Below, one piece after another: positions 47,891 to 58,600 of a stretch of 64,000 bases of DNA. The notes beneath the pieces are model-generated. The model ran no database searches. It was not told the DNA's origin and was given only the letters and a program-made list of their open reading frames with translations. The position numbers and the translations under genes were made by a program. Each line of letters starts with the position of its first letter. The first letter of the stretch is position 1. The stretch is from contig OX419759.1 in the NCBI GenBank assembly GCA_948567375.1, positions 25,955,493 to 26,019,492 on the forward strand, read 5' to 3'. Source of the DNA: Lunularia cruciata. Lineage: Eukaryota; Streptophyta; Marchantiopsida; Lunulariales; Lunulariaceae.

Positions 47891-47903
47891 AAGGAGGGAG
47901 GTC
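47888..47903 (+). promoter_or_regulatory. Polypurine tract of element 2
   Basis: TAAAAGGAGGGAGGTC before the 3' LTR, identical to element 1. Confidence 0.85.
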
Positions 47904-48643
47904 TATAATACCACAAGCTAGCCATATGATCTAGATGTGAAATTTGGTTTGGTAACATCTAGAATGATTTTATACATGATGGTCAAAATAGATCAGATAG
48001 AAGTATCACCAAAAGAGTATTTCTACTAATAGAGCAAAAATCAAAAAAGACTTGAGAACCTTAGAATCAATAGCTAGACATATGATTTAAAGGTGTGAAT
48101 TGGTTTGGTAACATCTGGAAGGATGTTACACATGATAGACTAAACAGATCAAAAAGAGGTATCACAAAAAGGGGAATTCTACTAATAGAGTAGGAACCAA
48201 AATATGCTTGAAATCTTTGAAGGTAATTTTAGAGGCCTAAACGGATGAATTAGGCCTAAAAAATGTGCAGATTCCCCCCCACCCCCAACTGAGGAGAGGT
48301 TGACCTTCCCTCCCCCCTGGTTCATCTTGTCATGAGCTTTCCAACAGTACCTTACTCACGTGATTTTGAGACTCCTATAGGAAGATTCCCTAAAAGATTC
48401 CCTCCGGTCAAAGCTTGTTTGACCAACCAGATAAGACCTAGACCAACATGTCACCCATCCAAGTAAGTAATCCAAGGGTGGAGCTTGATGACATGTCACC
48501 TATCTGTGTACCTTATCCTATGGTGGAGCTTCCTTGGAGGAGATCCTCTTTGTCTATATAATAAAGAGAAGGTGCTCCTTTGGGGCACCGAATGTTGAGT
48601 GTAATTTGTGTTTTCTCTCTTCTCTTGTCCTCGGAGTATTACA
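47904..48643 (+). repeat. Element 2 3' LTR
   Basis: 740 bp, TATAATACC...GTATTACA. It shares CACAAGC near its start with its own 5' LTR (other copies have CAAGAGC), supporting pairing of the two. Confidence 0.9.
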
Positions 48644-48648
48644 ATGTA

Positions 48649-50200
48649 GCAAGGCGGCTTTCAATTCTTGAAAGGCCAACTCTCATGCGGTTCTCCATGT
48701 CCACTTCTTCCCCTTGCCAAGTAGTGCCATTAAAGACTATGCAACCTTGGACAAGTCCTTGACAAATCTATGATAGAATCCCGTCAACCCCAAGAAGCTC
48801 TTGAGTTGAGTCTAATCTTCTTGGGCACTCCATTTTTGAATGACCTCTATTTTATCCGTCAATAATTGAATGCCCTCTACACTTACTCTATGCCCCAAGT
48901 AGTCTACTTCAGACTTGCCAAACTCGCACTTTGAGATTTTGGCGTACAATTGATTCTATCTTAGAACCTAGAGGACCTCTCATAGATGTTGTTTGTGTTC
49001 TGTCATCATGCTACTGTATACTAAGATATCATCCAAGAAGACTATAACAGACTTATCCAAGTATGGACAAAATATGTCACTCATTAGACTCATGAAAGTG
49101 GTAGGTGCATTGGTGAAGCCAAAGGCATCACAAGATACTCAAAGTGGCCATACCTGGTTTGAAAGGCAGTTTTGAACACATCCTCCTCTGCAATTTGGAT
49201 GTGATTGTAACCACTACGCAAGTCCAATTTGGTGAAGGATCTTGCTCCATGGAGTTGATCAAATAGGTCATCCATGCGAGGTAAGGGGTATTTGTTCTTC
49301 ATTGTTTGTTGATTGTGACATTGAGAGTCAATGCACATGCGCATTGTACCATCCTTCTTCTTCACAAACAAGACAAGAGCCCCATATGGTGATATGCTAG
49401 GTTGGATGAACCTCTTCTACAGCATCTCCTCAATTTGAGTCTTACACTCCTCCAACTGATAGGCAATATGGGGCCTTACAAGGAGGTGTTTTCCTCGGGA
49501 GTGTCTCAATTTTATGATCTACTCTCCTTTTTGGTGGTAATCCTGAGGGTAGATCATCAAGAAAGACATCTTGAAATTCATCCACCACAGCCATCAATTT
49601 CTCAGGAATTTGTCCATCCAGTTGTACACTCTGGACTTCTCTTATCAGACCCATGAAACATCTATTGGTCTTATAGACAATTGCCGTCCCTATGACATAT
49701 AGAGGCAGATCCTACCTAGGTGATTTTTCTTTAACCCCAATGATTGACCATTGGTGGGTTCTCACTAATTTCTTCCTCCAATCTACCATAGGGTTGTAAT
49801 GGTCTATCCATGGTATGCCTAAGATTGCATCATAACAAGCTAATTGTATCACTTGCCACTCAATTGCTTCCTAATATTCTCCTATAGAAAGTGTGACCCA
49901 TCTAGGTAATGATTCAATCCTCTTTTTTTGCCCATTAGGCAACTTTTCTTCTTCACTCCCATCTCTCTCTAGATCCATTCCCAATCTTATTGCAACAGAG
50001 CAAGATAAGAAATTCTCTATTGCTCCTAGATCGATTAATACTCTCACTTGATTGCCTTCTAGGACTCCATTCATGACAATCAATAGTGAGGTTGCCTTTT
50101 GGGATCTTTGCACATTAGTCTTTTTCCCTCCCTTGCTTCTCTTCTTCCTTATAGAGCCAGTAAGGCCGTGAGGTACATTTACTGGTGATCTTTGTTTTCT
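48649..50200 (-). pseudogene. Element 3 protease and RT
   Basis: Minus strand. The protease frame is 49871-50113 (VLIDLGAIENFLS, so the catalytic triplet is DLG rather than DSG/DTG). RT is at 49442-49654 and 49090-49371 ([30 protein letters not shown]), followed by [11 protein letters not shown] near 49010-49045. RNase H begins near 48720 and is cut at 48649 by element 2. Several stops and frame changes. Confidence 0.85.
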
Positions 50201-50992
50201 GAAGTGTTTTCTACCTCCTCTTTTTCAATGCACCTCTCCATGTTGTTCAAAGATTGCATGTATGAAGGCCGAGGGCCTCTAGGGAAACGAGTGCAACAGT
50301 TGGTAGATATGTGCCCAATACGGCCACAATTGTAACAACAGTGTTGTTCTCCTTGAGTTCCATCTCCTTGTGGGACTCCATCTCTTCATTCTTCTACCCG
50401 TCCACGCTTTCCTTGAAGCGGTCGTGCTCCTTGATCTCAAAATCAAAGGTTGCCCAATTCCATCGGTATGGGTCCACCCATGTGTGGCATTTTTGCCTGA
50501 TAATGTTGAGGTGGAACTACTCCTTCACCTCCACCCAATGCTCTTGCTATTCTCTATGCACAAGCAATGGCTTCAAATACCATGCAAGGATTTTGCACCA
50601 TGACTTCTTGGCAAATCCACTCCTTTAACCCTCGTTTGAAATTGTCAAGAGCCTCTGCTTAACTCATTAGTTATTGCAACTTGTAGATCCAAAAATACCT
50701 CCACATACTCTTGTATGCTATTCTTCTGTGTCAATCCCCATAGTTGGGTTCAAGCCATCTGCATAAAATCCACCGATTAGAAATTCTTCAACAATCCTTC
50801 TTGCATTGATGTCCACGTGACCTCCCTTCTCTCTGCCAACATGGATTGTTCCCAAGCATCATACCATGTGAGGGCTTATCGGTCAAGTACCCACATGCAA
50901 ACACGCCTGCAGCATGCTCCATGATCTCTATTGAGAACAATCGGAAATATTGATTCATTCTTGAGATCCAATTTTCCACTACTCCCATCATA
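50200..50992 (-). pseudogene. Element 3 gag, C-terminal part
   Basis: Minus-strand continuation of gag beyond the 3-kb insert: MMGVVENWISRMNQYFRLFS (50788-50991), the NFKQGLK region near 50630, and a zinc knuckle (CYNC..) near 50325-50345. A stop again separates it from pol. Confidence 0.78.
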
Positions 50993-51819
50993 TGTTGTCA
51001 CGGGGATTGTAAGGTCTTGAGATTGCGCCAGGCATCTGGCTGCTTGTGCTTATGCTGGCTTGTTCATCATAAGCTCAGCATTGGTTTTGTTTCCAACTTT
51101 GTGACAACATCCTCTTTTGGCAGACTTTTTGTTGATGTTTTGCACCCAATGTTTCCGAGCGTTGTTCTAGACTATTTCTCAATCTAACCTTCTTGGGAGG
51201 GTGGAGGGTTTTGCTTTAATGTCAGGTCTGGCCAAGCACAGACTCAGGGATTTGAGGACTAGTCCATAAGTCATGCAACTAACTCAACACCAGAATTTTG
51301 TTCCATGTACTTGTTGAATTTTGCACCCTAGCTGAATACCGTAGCATTTATTCCATTCTTATTACTATTTTTTATTTTTGTACACTCACATTCAATAACA
51401 AGAAAAGTCACTTCCAACTTCACACCAAGTTTCAAATCCATAACTTTTCAAGATGATCAAGCAGACCTGACTGCACAATGTTTGCATCTAAACACACTGC
51501 CTGGTCAAGCATGTATAGAACACAAAGGCAGCTCGGTCCTAACTCCTATCCCGTACAATCTTCGGCTTTCTGTTTGCATTCTCTACTTGATGTCTCTAAG
51601 TCTTCACTCCTTGGCAGAACTCCTTTGGTTTCTCCATCCTGTCACTGGGGGTCCATGCGGTCTCCTTCTCGAGTATTTCTCTCCTCACATTCCAATTCCT
51701 GACCTCACTTGATCTTTTCTTTCATCCAAGACCACCTTTCTCTCTCCCTTTTGGTGATCCAAGACCTTCTTCAATTTCTATTCCTTTCTTCTCTCCTCTC
51801 CTTGATGCTCTTCCTTCAA

Positions 51820-52270
51820 TTTCTTCCCGAACCCTCACTAGTCTCTTGCAAACATTTCTCCTCAAAACATTTTCTCTTCCAAAAATTCCCTATCACTTCT
51901 TGAAACTCCTCTACAGCTTTTTGATCTCTCAAAAAAAAACTTCCTGCCAAAACCTCTCTATAAACCTTCAATTTCTTCCCGAACCCTCACTGTTCTCTTG
52001 CAAACATTTCTCCTCAAAACATTTTCTCTTCCAAAAATTCCTTGTCACTTCTCAAAACTCCTCTGCAGCTCTCAAAAAAAAACCTGCCAAAACCTCTCTA
52101 TAAACCTTCAATTTCTTCCCAAACCCTCACTGTTCTCCTGCAAACATTTCTCCACAAAACATTTTCTCTTCCAAAAGTTCCATGTCACTTCTCAAAACTC
52201 CTCTGGAGCTTTCTGATCTCTCAAAAAAAAAACTTCCTGCCAAAACCTCTCTGTTAACCTTCAATTTCTT
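51820..52270. repeat. Tandem array, about 140-153-bp unit, 3 copies
   Basis: CTTCCCGAACCCTCACT-type starts occur at 51823, 51975, 52115 and 52268 (spacings 152, 140, 153). Units contain CTTGCAAACATTTCTCCTCA, CTTCCAAAA and a run of A after GATCTCTC. Spacing varies mainly by loss of part of the A-rich segment. Confidence 0.85.
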
Positions 52271-53755
52271 CCCGAAGCCCTACTATCAGCCCTCTCAACT
52301 CCCAAAACTTCTCACTGTAGAAAATCAACTCATAAAAGGCATTTCTCCTTCTCGAAACCCCATGTCAATTCCTGAAGAGTTTCCTGCCAGCCCTCTCAAC
52401 TCTGAAACTTCTCACTATAAAAAATCAACTCTTGGAAGGCATTTCTCCTTCTTGAAACCCCATGGCAATTCCGGAAGAGCTTCCTGCCAACCCTCTCAAC
52501 TCCCAAAACTTCTCACTGTAAAAAAATCAACTCCTGGAAGGCATTTCTCCTTCTCAAAACCCCATGTCAATTCCGGAAGAGCTTCTTGCCAGCCCTCTCG
52601 ACTCCCGATACTTCTCACTATAGAAAATCAACTCCTAGAAGATATTTTTCTCAACTCCCAAAACTTCTCAGTGTAAACTCAACTCCTGGAAGGCATTTCT
52701 CCTTCTCAAAACCCCATGTCAATTCCGAAAGAGCTTCCTGCCAGCACTCTCACTATAGAAAATCAACTCCTAGAAGACATTTTTCTCAACTCCCAAAACT
52801 TCTCATTGTAAACTCAACTCCTAGAAGGCATGTCTCCTTTGAAACCCCATGTCACTTCCTAAAACTCTTCCTGCCAGCCCTACCCAATTCCCAAAACTTC
52901 TCATTGTCAACTCTTGGAAGACATTTTTCTCAACTACCAAAACTTCTCACGGTAAACTCAATTCCTGGAAGGCATGTCTCCTTTGAAACCCCATGTCACT
53001 TCCTAAAACGCTTCCTGCCAGCCCTACCCAATTCCCAAAACTTCTCATTGTCAACTCCTGGAAGACATTTTTCTCAACTACCAAAACTTCTCACGGTAAA
53101 CTCAATTCCTGGAAGGCATGTCTCCTTCGAAACCCCATGTCACTTCCTGAAACGCTTCCTGCCAGCCCTACCCAATTCCCAAAACTTCTCATTGTCAACT
53201 CCTGGAAGACATTTTTCTCAACTCCAAAAACTTCTCACTATAAACTCAACTCCTGGAAGGGATTTCTCCTTTGCAACCCCATGTTAATTCCTGAAATGCT
53301 TCTTACCAGCCATACTCAATTCCCAAAACTTCTCACTATCAACTCCTGGAAGACATTTTTTTCAACTTCCAAAACTTCTCACTGTAAACTCAACTCTTGG
53401 AAGGCATTTCTCCTTCAAAACTCCATGTCAAATCTTGAATCGCTTCCTACCAGCCCTACCCAATTCCCAAAACTTCTCACTATCAACTCTTGGAAGACAT
53501 TTTTCTCAACTCCCGAAACTTCTCACTATAAACTCAGCTCCTAGAAGGCATTTCTCCTTTGAAACCCCATGTCAATTCCTGAAATGCTTACTACCAGCCC
53601 TACTCAATTGCCAAAACTTCTCGCTGTCAACTCCTAGAAGACATTTTTCCTTCGAAACCCCATGTCAATTCCTGAAATGCTTCCTGCCAGCCCTACTCAA
53701 TTCCCAAAACTTCTCACTGTCCCCTCAACTCCTGGAAGGCATTTCTCCTAGATAG
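52270..53755. repeat. Tandem array growing to a regular 144-bp unit
   Basis: Between about 52285 and 52700 the unit is about 100 bp (CCCTCTCAACTCCCAAAACTT, then CTCCTGGAAGGCATTTCTCC and CCCCATGTCAATTCC). From 52873 the CCAGCCC landmark recurs at 52873, 53018, 53162, 53306, 53450 and 53594 (spacing 145, 144, 144, 144, 144), then 53687 (93). The 144-bp unit is a 93-bp core plus a 51-bp extra half-copy. As 144 is a multiple of 3, long frames stay open (for example 52586-53287), but these are probably by-products of the period. Confidence 0.9.
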
Positions 53756-54049
53756 CATTTCTCTCTCAAAAATTCCTTGCCACTTCTCCAAAATACTCTT
53801 GAGACCCCCAATAACATAATAATACTCCAACAGTTAAGTGACAAGCAAAATACCCCGAGCTTATGTAACATTAAAGAAAATCCACCACTCAATTTTCTCC
53901 CTCCCTTAACACAAGAGAAAATCCTTGAGCTTATAGGAACACAAAACAACTACTGGTTTCACCATAACATAAACCCCTGAGTTCACTAACATGAAAATTC
54001 ACATCAAATGGCACCAATACTACATGTAGATTATTTTCCTATGACAACA

Positions 54050-54250
54050 TTGCTCCTTGTAAGGCTCAATGTTGTAGATCTTCTTCATCCAGAGTAGCAA
54101 TGTGGCTTCATCATTGATAGGGTTCGTAGGTATAGGTGCCTCTCCAAGTACTTTAGTCATAGGTAATGGGTTTTGAGATGGCTCTTCTTCTTGCATGGCT
54201 TGATTGTTCCTAAGGATCTGCACTTGACTTTGTAATGTCTCCATGGTCAT
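54050..54250 (-). pseudogene. Element 3 gag, N-terminal part
   Basis: Begins at ATG 54250 (MTMETLQSQVQILRNNQAMQ) on the minus strand, just after the shared TGA, and runs open to the insert at 54049. Because this Met lies two codons after the shared stop, it may be the true gag start in this family. Confidence 0.75.
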
Positions 54251-54352
54251 CGTAATCTCTCAAAATTCATTCAACATCCCTTGCATTCCTTGCACCAGCT
54301 CTTGCAATTGCAGATCCATGGTTCTTGCAACACTCAATTGCTACTGTCTACT

Positions 54353-54550
54353 TTAATACAAAGTCAATATGATCACTCTGGAAGGTGCACAAACTATTGG
54401 AACTACCATTGGGACCTTAGAAGCTATCACTCGTTGATAATACTCCTCGCCAAAATTTCTAACCACAAAATCTCTGAACATCACTTTTGGTCTCATTACA
54501 TAACGGATTTCTACTTGAGTGTTGAAAGGGAGAGGATTTGAGACATTCAC
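54353..54550 (-). CDS. Leader ORF B of element 3, unknown function
   Basis: 65 codons, MNVSNPLPFNTQVEIRYV to RVIILTLY, uninterrupted. It matches 33424-33627 in element 1 almost residue for residue and the decayed copy at about 43130-43326 in element 2. It lies between leader ORF A and gag. Composition is mixed, with several Val/Pro. No known domain is recognised. Confidence 0.5.
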   Translation of the reverse strand: MNVSNPLPFNTQVEIRYVMRPKVMFRDFVVRNFGEEYYQRVIASKVPMVVPIVCAPSRVIILTLY

Positions 54551-54560
54551 ATCTATGTCA

Positions 54561-54782
54561 TCATAGTAGAATGTAGATTGTCAAACCCCACTCTCTGTCA
54601 TATATCACCACTGGTAGAATCACTGGGTTTGGTGAGTTCATCACCCTATCCATGATTTCTGCACCAAAGTGATAAACTAGTGATACCCTCATTTGCTCAT
54701 GATGGATGTACATAACCTTAATGTGGAATGGATACAGGAATGGAAAGCTAGGTGCGGGAAATTGTCCTCTCGGTGCATCCAT
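54561..54782 (-). CDS. Leader ORF A of element 3, unknown function
   Basis: 73 codons, MDAPRGQFPAPSFPFLYPFH to WGLTIYILL, uninterrupted. The copy in element 1 (33198-33418) has one stop and that in element 2 is split by a solo LTR. It starts about 130 bases after the primer site. It sits one frame away from ORF B, and the gap between them is 10 bases. No recognised domain. Confidence 0.5.
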   Translation of the reverse strand: MDAPRGQFPAPSFPFLYPFHIKVMYIHHEQMRVSLVYHFGAEIMDRVMNSPNPVILPVVIYDREWGLTIYILL

Positions 54783-54909
54783 CCCGTCCGCTCTCTAAAG
54801 TCCTTCCTAAGTCTAGCAACTACTCTATGTTCTCCACCTCAAATTACTCAGTTTGAGTAGTTTGTGCTCTTCCAAGAGGGGTGATCCACTCTCTTGGATG
54901 AAGACATTT

Positions 54910-54921
54910 GCTTTGATACCA
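54910..54921 (-). promoter_or_regulatory. Primer-binding site of element 3
   Basis: The plus strand reads GCTTTGATACCA, i.e. TGGTATCAAAGC on the minus strand, one base inside the LTR. Same variant as element 2. Confidence 0.88.
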
Positions 54922-54922
54922 T

Positions 54923-55658
54923 TGTAATACTCCAAGGACAAGAGAAGAGAGAGAAACACAAATTACACACTCAATATTCAGTGCCCCAAAGAAGCACCTT
55001 CTCTTTATTATATAGACAAAGAGTTTCTCCTCCAAGGAAACTCCACCATAGGATTAGGCACACAGATAGGTGACCTGTCAGCAAGCTCCACCCTTGGATT
55101 ACTTACTTGGATGGGTGACATGTTGGTCTAGGTCCTATCTGGTTGGTCAAATAAGCTTTGACCAGAGGAGATCTTTTAGGGAATCTTCCTATAGGAGTCC
55201 TAGAATCACTTGAGTAAGGTACCATTGGAAAGCTCTCAACGAGAAAAACTAGGGGGGAGGGAAGGACAGCCCATCCTTAGTTGGGGGAGCATTTGCACAT
55301 TTTCAAGGCCTAATTCATCTATTTAGGCCTATAAAATTGTCTTCAAAGATTTCAGGCATATTTTAGTTCCTACTCTTAGTAGAAGTCCCCTTTTGGTGAT
55401 ACCTCTTTCTGATCTGTTTAGTCCATCATGTGTAACATCCTTCCAGATGTTACCAAACCAATTCACACCTTTAAATCATATGTCTAACTATTGGTTCTAA
55501 GGTTCTCCAAGTCTATTTTGGTTTTTGCTCTATTAGTAGAAATACTCTTTTGGTGATACTTCTATCTAATCTATTTTGACCATCATGTATAACATCATTC
55601 TAGATGTTACCAAACCAAATTTCACATCTAGATCATATGGCTAGCTCTTGGTATTACA
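54923..55658 (-). repeat. Element 3 5' LTR
   Basis: 736 bp, plus-strand TGTAATACTCC...GTATTACA. Full-length copy of the family LTR in reverse orientation. Confidence 0.9.
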
Positions 55659-55663
55659 CAAAC

Positions 55664-58600
55664 TAGGCAAAATTGACTCTAATGAGTACTAGCCTTACTA
55701 ATGTTTTGTTTTCTTGCTACAACATAGTAATGAGATGGTGAGTTACAAAATGCAAGCTTATATTTTATGCATAGAATTGCATTTAAGATTCAGGTGCATG
55801 GTATCTAAGCCAACTTGAAGAAGTGGCTAAATGCTTATATATAAACTACAAGATCTACAAACTCCTTGGAGCAATGCCTTAAGCAGATTTAGTCTTGATT
55901 TGTTCTCTTATAACAACTCTTATCATATGATGTGAGAATACAAAGGATTTAAATTTGTGTAATATAGAAATATTGTCAAATGAACCATCACAAGAAGATT
56001 CTAAAAGTTTGCAATGATTTCTCATTGATCAAAAGAATTTCCTAAAGTTGAAAGAATTTATTATGCCAACAAAATATATCTTAGTAATTGCTAAATTCCT
56101 TATTTTTATAATATCAAGAAATATAACCATGATGAAAGTGGATCCTTCATTAAAGATCACATCATTGATATGGTCTCAAGTTTCAAGCAATTTTTAACCT
56201 CTTACTTTTGGAACCTAATCATGTTGTTACTTTACACAATAAATAATTATGTACAAGGTGCTTCATGACTAATGCATTGCAATGCATAATATAATTTTGC
56301 AAGATCTTATTTAACATAAGCTTTATTTAAGAAATTTTAAGTCTAGAAGTTAATTTTTAGTACTTAGACATACTCTAATATTTCTATAAGGACAAGCCAA
56401 ACATGAAGCATACAAGAGGTCTTCAATCAATTTTTGATGTAATTACATCATGATTAGCTATTAGACTATCCATGTCAAACTACTCTTAGTCTATACTAAC
56501 CAAAACACCAAATCAATTCTCCAATTTATGGTTCTTTTCTTTACAAAAACACAAAGATCAAAGCACTTAAGATTTAAGATGCATTTAAACACATACAAAA
56601 CATAATAGCCTTGATACATTACTTGATCATAACACTATCCATAGATAAGAATTTGTTTTTGGAACTTGATCTAGTAGTGGTATTGGGCTTGTATGTTGTA
56701 CTTGGTCATAATAATGGAGTTGAAAAGCTAGATAGATGTTGAAGCAATTACATTTAACAATCTCTATTAATAACCAACAAGTTAGTTATAATGAAAATAG
56801 AATTGACATTTGCAATTAGGTTTTGTAGAGAACCAAGACCAGATGGTGAGATGCCAATGGTCATAGCTTTATATGTTGTTCCTAAACTTATGGATGTAGT
56901 GGTATAGAATTGAACAAAGTAGAGAAGTTTTGATCAATGGCTTACGTTGGAGATTTGTGTGCACTTGCCCTGATTGCAAGGCGGAAGTCAAAGAGATATA
57001 ATAGAATAACATAGTTTTAAACAGATTTTATAGTTAAAAAGCTTGCATGCATAATGCTTGCAAAACATATTGTAATTTAATAATGTATAAAACTATAATA
57101 AAGCTTAAGTTTCTTATGTGTTTTCAGCAAATTAAATGATATTTTTCATATAAAATGATAATGAAATCCTTTTGATGATCACTAATATATTCTCATATAA
57201 ATCTAAATCTAAATCTAAACAAAAAAAACTTAGATAGAATTCTTGATTTTCAATAAATAGAAGATAATATTGATACATATTTTGGATCTATTTGGATAAT
57301 ATATTTTGCACAGCAACATTATGATAGAAGAGAACTCTTCAATGAAGCTAATTTTAAAACATTGGCTATTATTATTATACTCTTGAAGTAGCTTACTTGT
57401 GGGAAAATCAGAAGAAACAAACATAATTTTCATATCTCAAGCTTATGCATTCAATGAATGTGTATTGGAAAAAAAATTAAAGTCATAATCTTATCTTACT
57501 TGTCAGATAATTGTAAGACCCATGTTATTATATAAGAATAGTATTTTAAAATATTTTATATAAGTATATAGTAAAATATGGCTATTGTTAAAAGTATTAA
57601 ATTTAAAATTTAAAATAATTATTATTTATTAATATAGATGTGATAGGCCTATATCAACCAAAAAGTGATATAATGGTAAGTAATAGATAGTACCCTCCAA
57701 GATATGGGTTAAAAATGACTAAAATTGAAGGGAAGGATCACAATCACAATCACCTCTTCTGGTGCATCATAATAAATAGAAATTAAACTAATTAATTTCA
57801 CTACAAGTAATTTCAAATTAATCCTAGTTAATCACAAATTAGCCACCTTACTACAAAGGCATCAACCCAAAATGTTGGTACAAAATATTAGCGCAAAAAT
57901 AAAACTTGTGCTTTAAATTGTGTGGGATCTGGACCGGTCTACATGGATGAAATAATAACCTTAGAGGCAAAAACCCCGTAAGCCTGGTGCATATATGAGG
58001 ATTTTCCAGCGTCCATTGGCTAGTGTGTGCAACCACAATTTGTGTGATTCAATCAGTATGGTGCATAATAAATAAGCTTGGTAGCTGCAAGTATGAGCTG
58101 CGGGTTAGTAGTTGCACTTCCCTTGGGGCTGGGCATAGCTTAAATCTCAACACCCGAGACTAGCTCAAAAAGAAAGACTGGTCAGCATGTATTCGTAGAA
58201 AGAGATGAGAGAAATTTGTCATTAGAGTAGAAAAAGAGCTACATTCTTCACCAGAAGATTGACAAAGTCATCTGGTTTAATCAATGCGCGTGCGAGAAAA
58301 AATAAGATCCTCCACAAATGAAATGAATGTTACAAGTAATTTCACATTTTTATTTCTTGTCAATATCACATTGAGATCTCAATTCTTGTAATCTAGATTC
58401 TCCCTTTTTCGGTGCTGTGGAGGGAAGTATTGTTCTCAATGAGCAGAAGAAAGATGTGAAGTTCTCCAGTTAAGACACCATAGTTCTGATAACTCAAAGA
58501 ACTCAAAAGGCATGCTTTCCAAAGATATCTGGTTGCTGTGATGACCACCTTCTATTTGGAGTTTTGGAAAAGTTGGAACTTGGTGCTATATGGACTGCCT

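Larger units (their letters stand above)
41269..48643 (+). mobile_element. Chromovirus element 2, inserted in element 3
   Basis: 5' LTR 41269-42005, internal region interrupted by a solo LTR, and 3' LTR 47904-48643. A perfect 5-bp target duplication ATGTA borders it. It is inserted antiparallel into the RNase H region of element 3. The gene order equals element 1 but the protease region is retained. Stops and frameshifts make it inactive. Confidence 0.92.
50993..54049. mobile_element. 3,057-bp insert in element 3 gag, unknown class
   Basis: The insert has termini TGTTGTCA (50993-51000) and TGACAACA (54042-54049), perfect 8-bp inverted ends of the TGTTG...CAACA type common in LTRs. The gag text on both sides (…YKEQ | MGVVENW…) matches elements 1 and 2 and shows what was interrupted. 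Flanks TCATA and TTGCT do not match, so no target duplication is evident. Most of the interior is a tandem array. There is no transposase, RT or other protein domain. It could be a solo LTR with internal expansion or a non-autonomous element. Confidence 0.6.
39107..55658 (-). mobile_element. Chromovirus element 3 (minus strand), host of nested insertions
   Basis: Same family as elements 1 and 2, reading leftward: 5' LTR 54923-55658, primer site 54910-54921, leader ORFs, gag, protease, RT, then element 2 inserted at 41264-48648, then RNase H, integrase, chromodomain and a truncated 3' LTR (39107 to about 39403). Flanks are CAAAT (39102-39106) and CAAAC (55659-55663), 4 of 5 matching. Removing element 2 rejoins the RNase H text (...GCCTTGCTACAT | ACACCAAC...). 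A second insert lies in gag at 50993-54049. Confidence 0.88.

Noticed and set aside
52586-53287. A 233-codon open frame with repeated PALPNSQNFSLST-like text
   Set aside because: It lies wholly in the tandem array whose unit is 144 bp, a multiple of three. Frames on this strand stay open by periodicity, and there is no start context or known domain.
50993-54049. Insert as a full LTR retrotransposon with 117-bp LTRs
   Set aside because: The second TGACAACA at 51102-51109 suggests a 117-bp terminal unit, but the right end does not repeat that 117-bp sequence and no primer site follows it.
58080-58160. Possible tRNA or other structured RNA gene
   Set aside because: Some short G/C-rich words, but I could not fold a cloverleaf or find conserved tRNA boxes.
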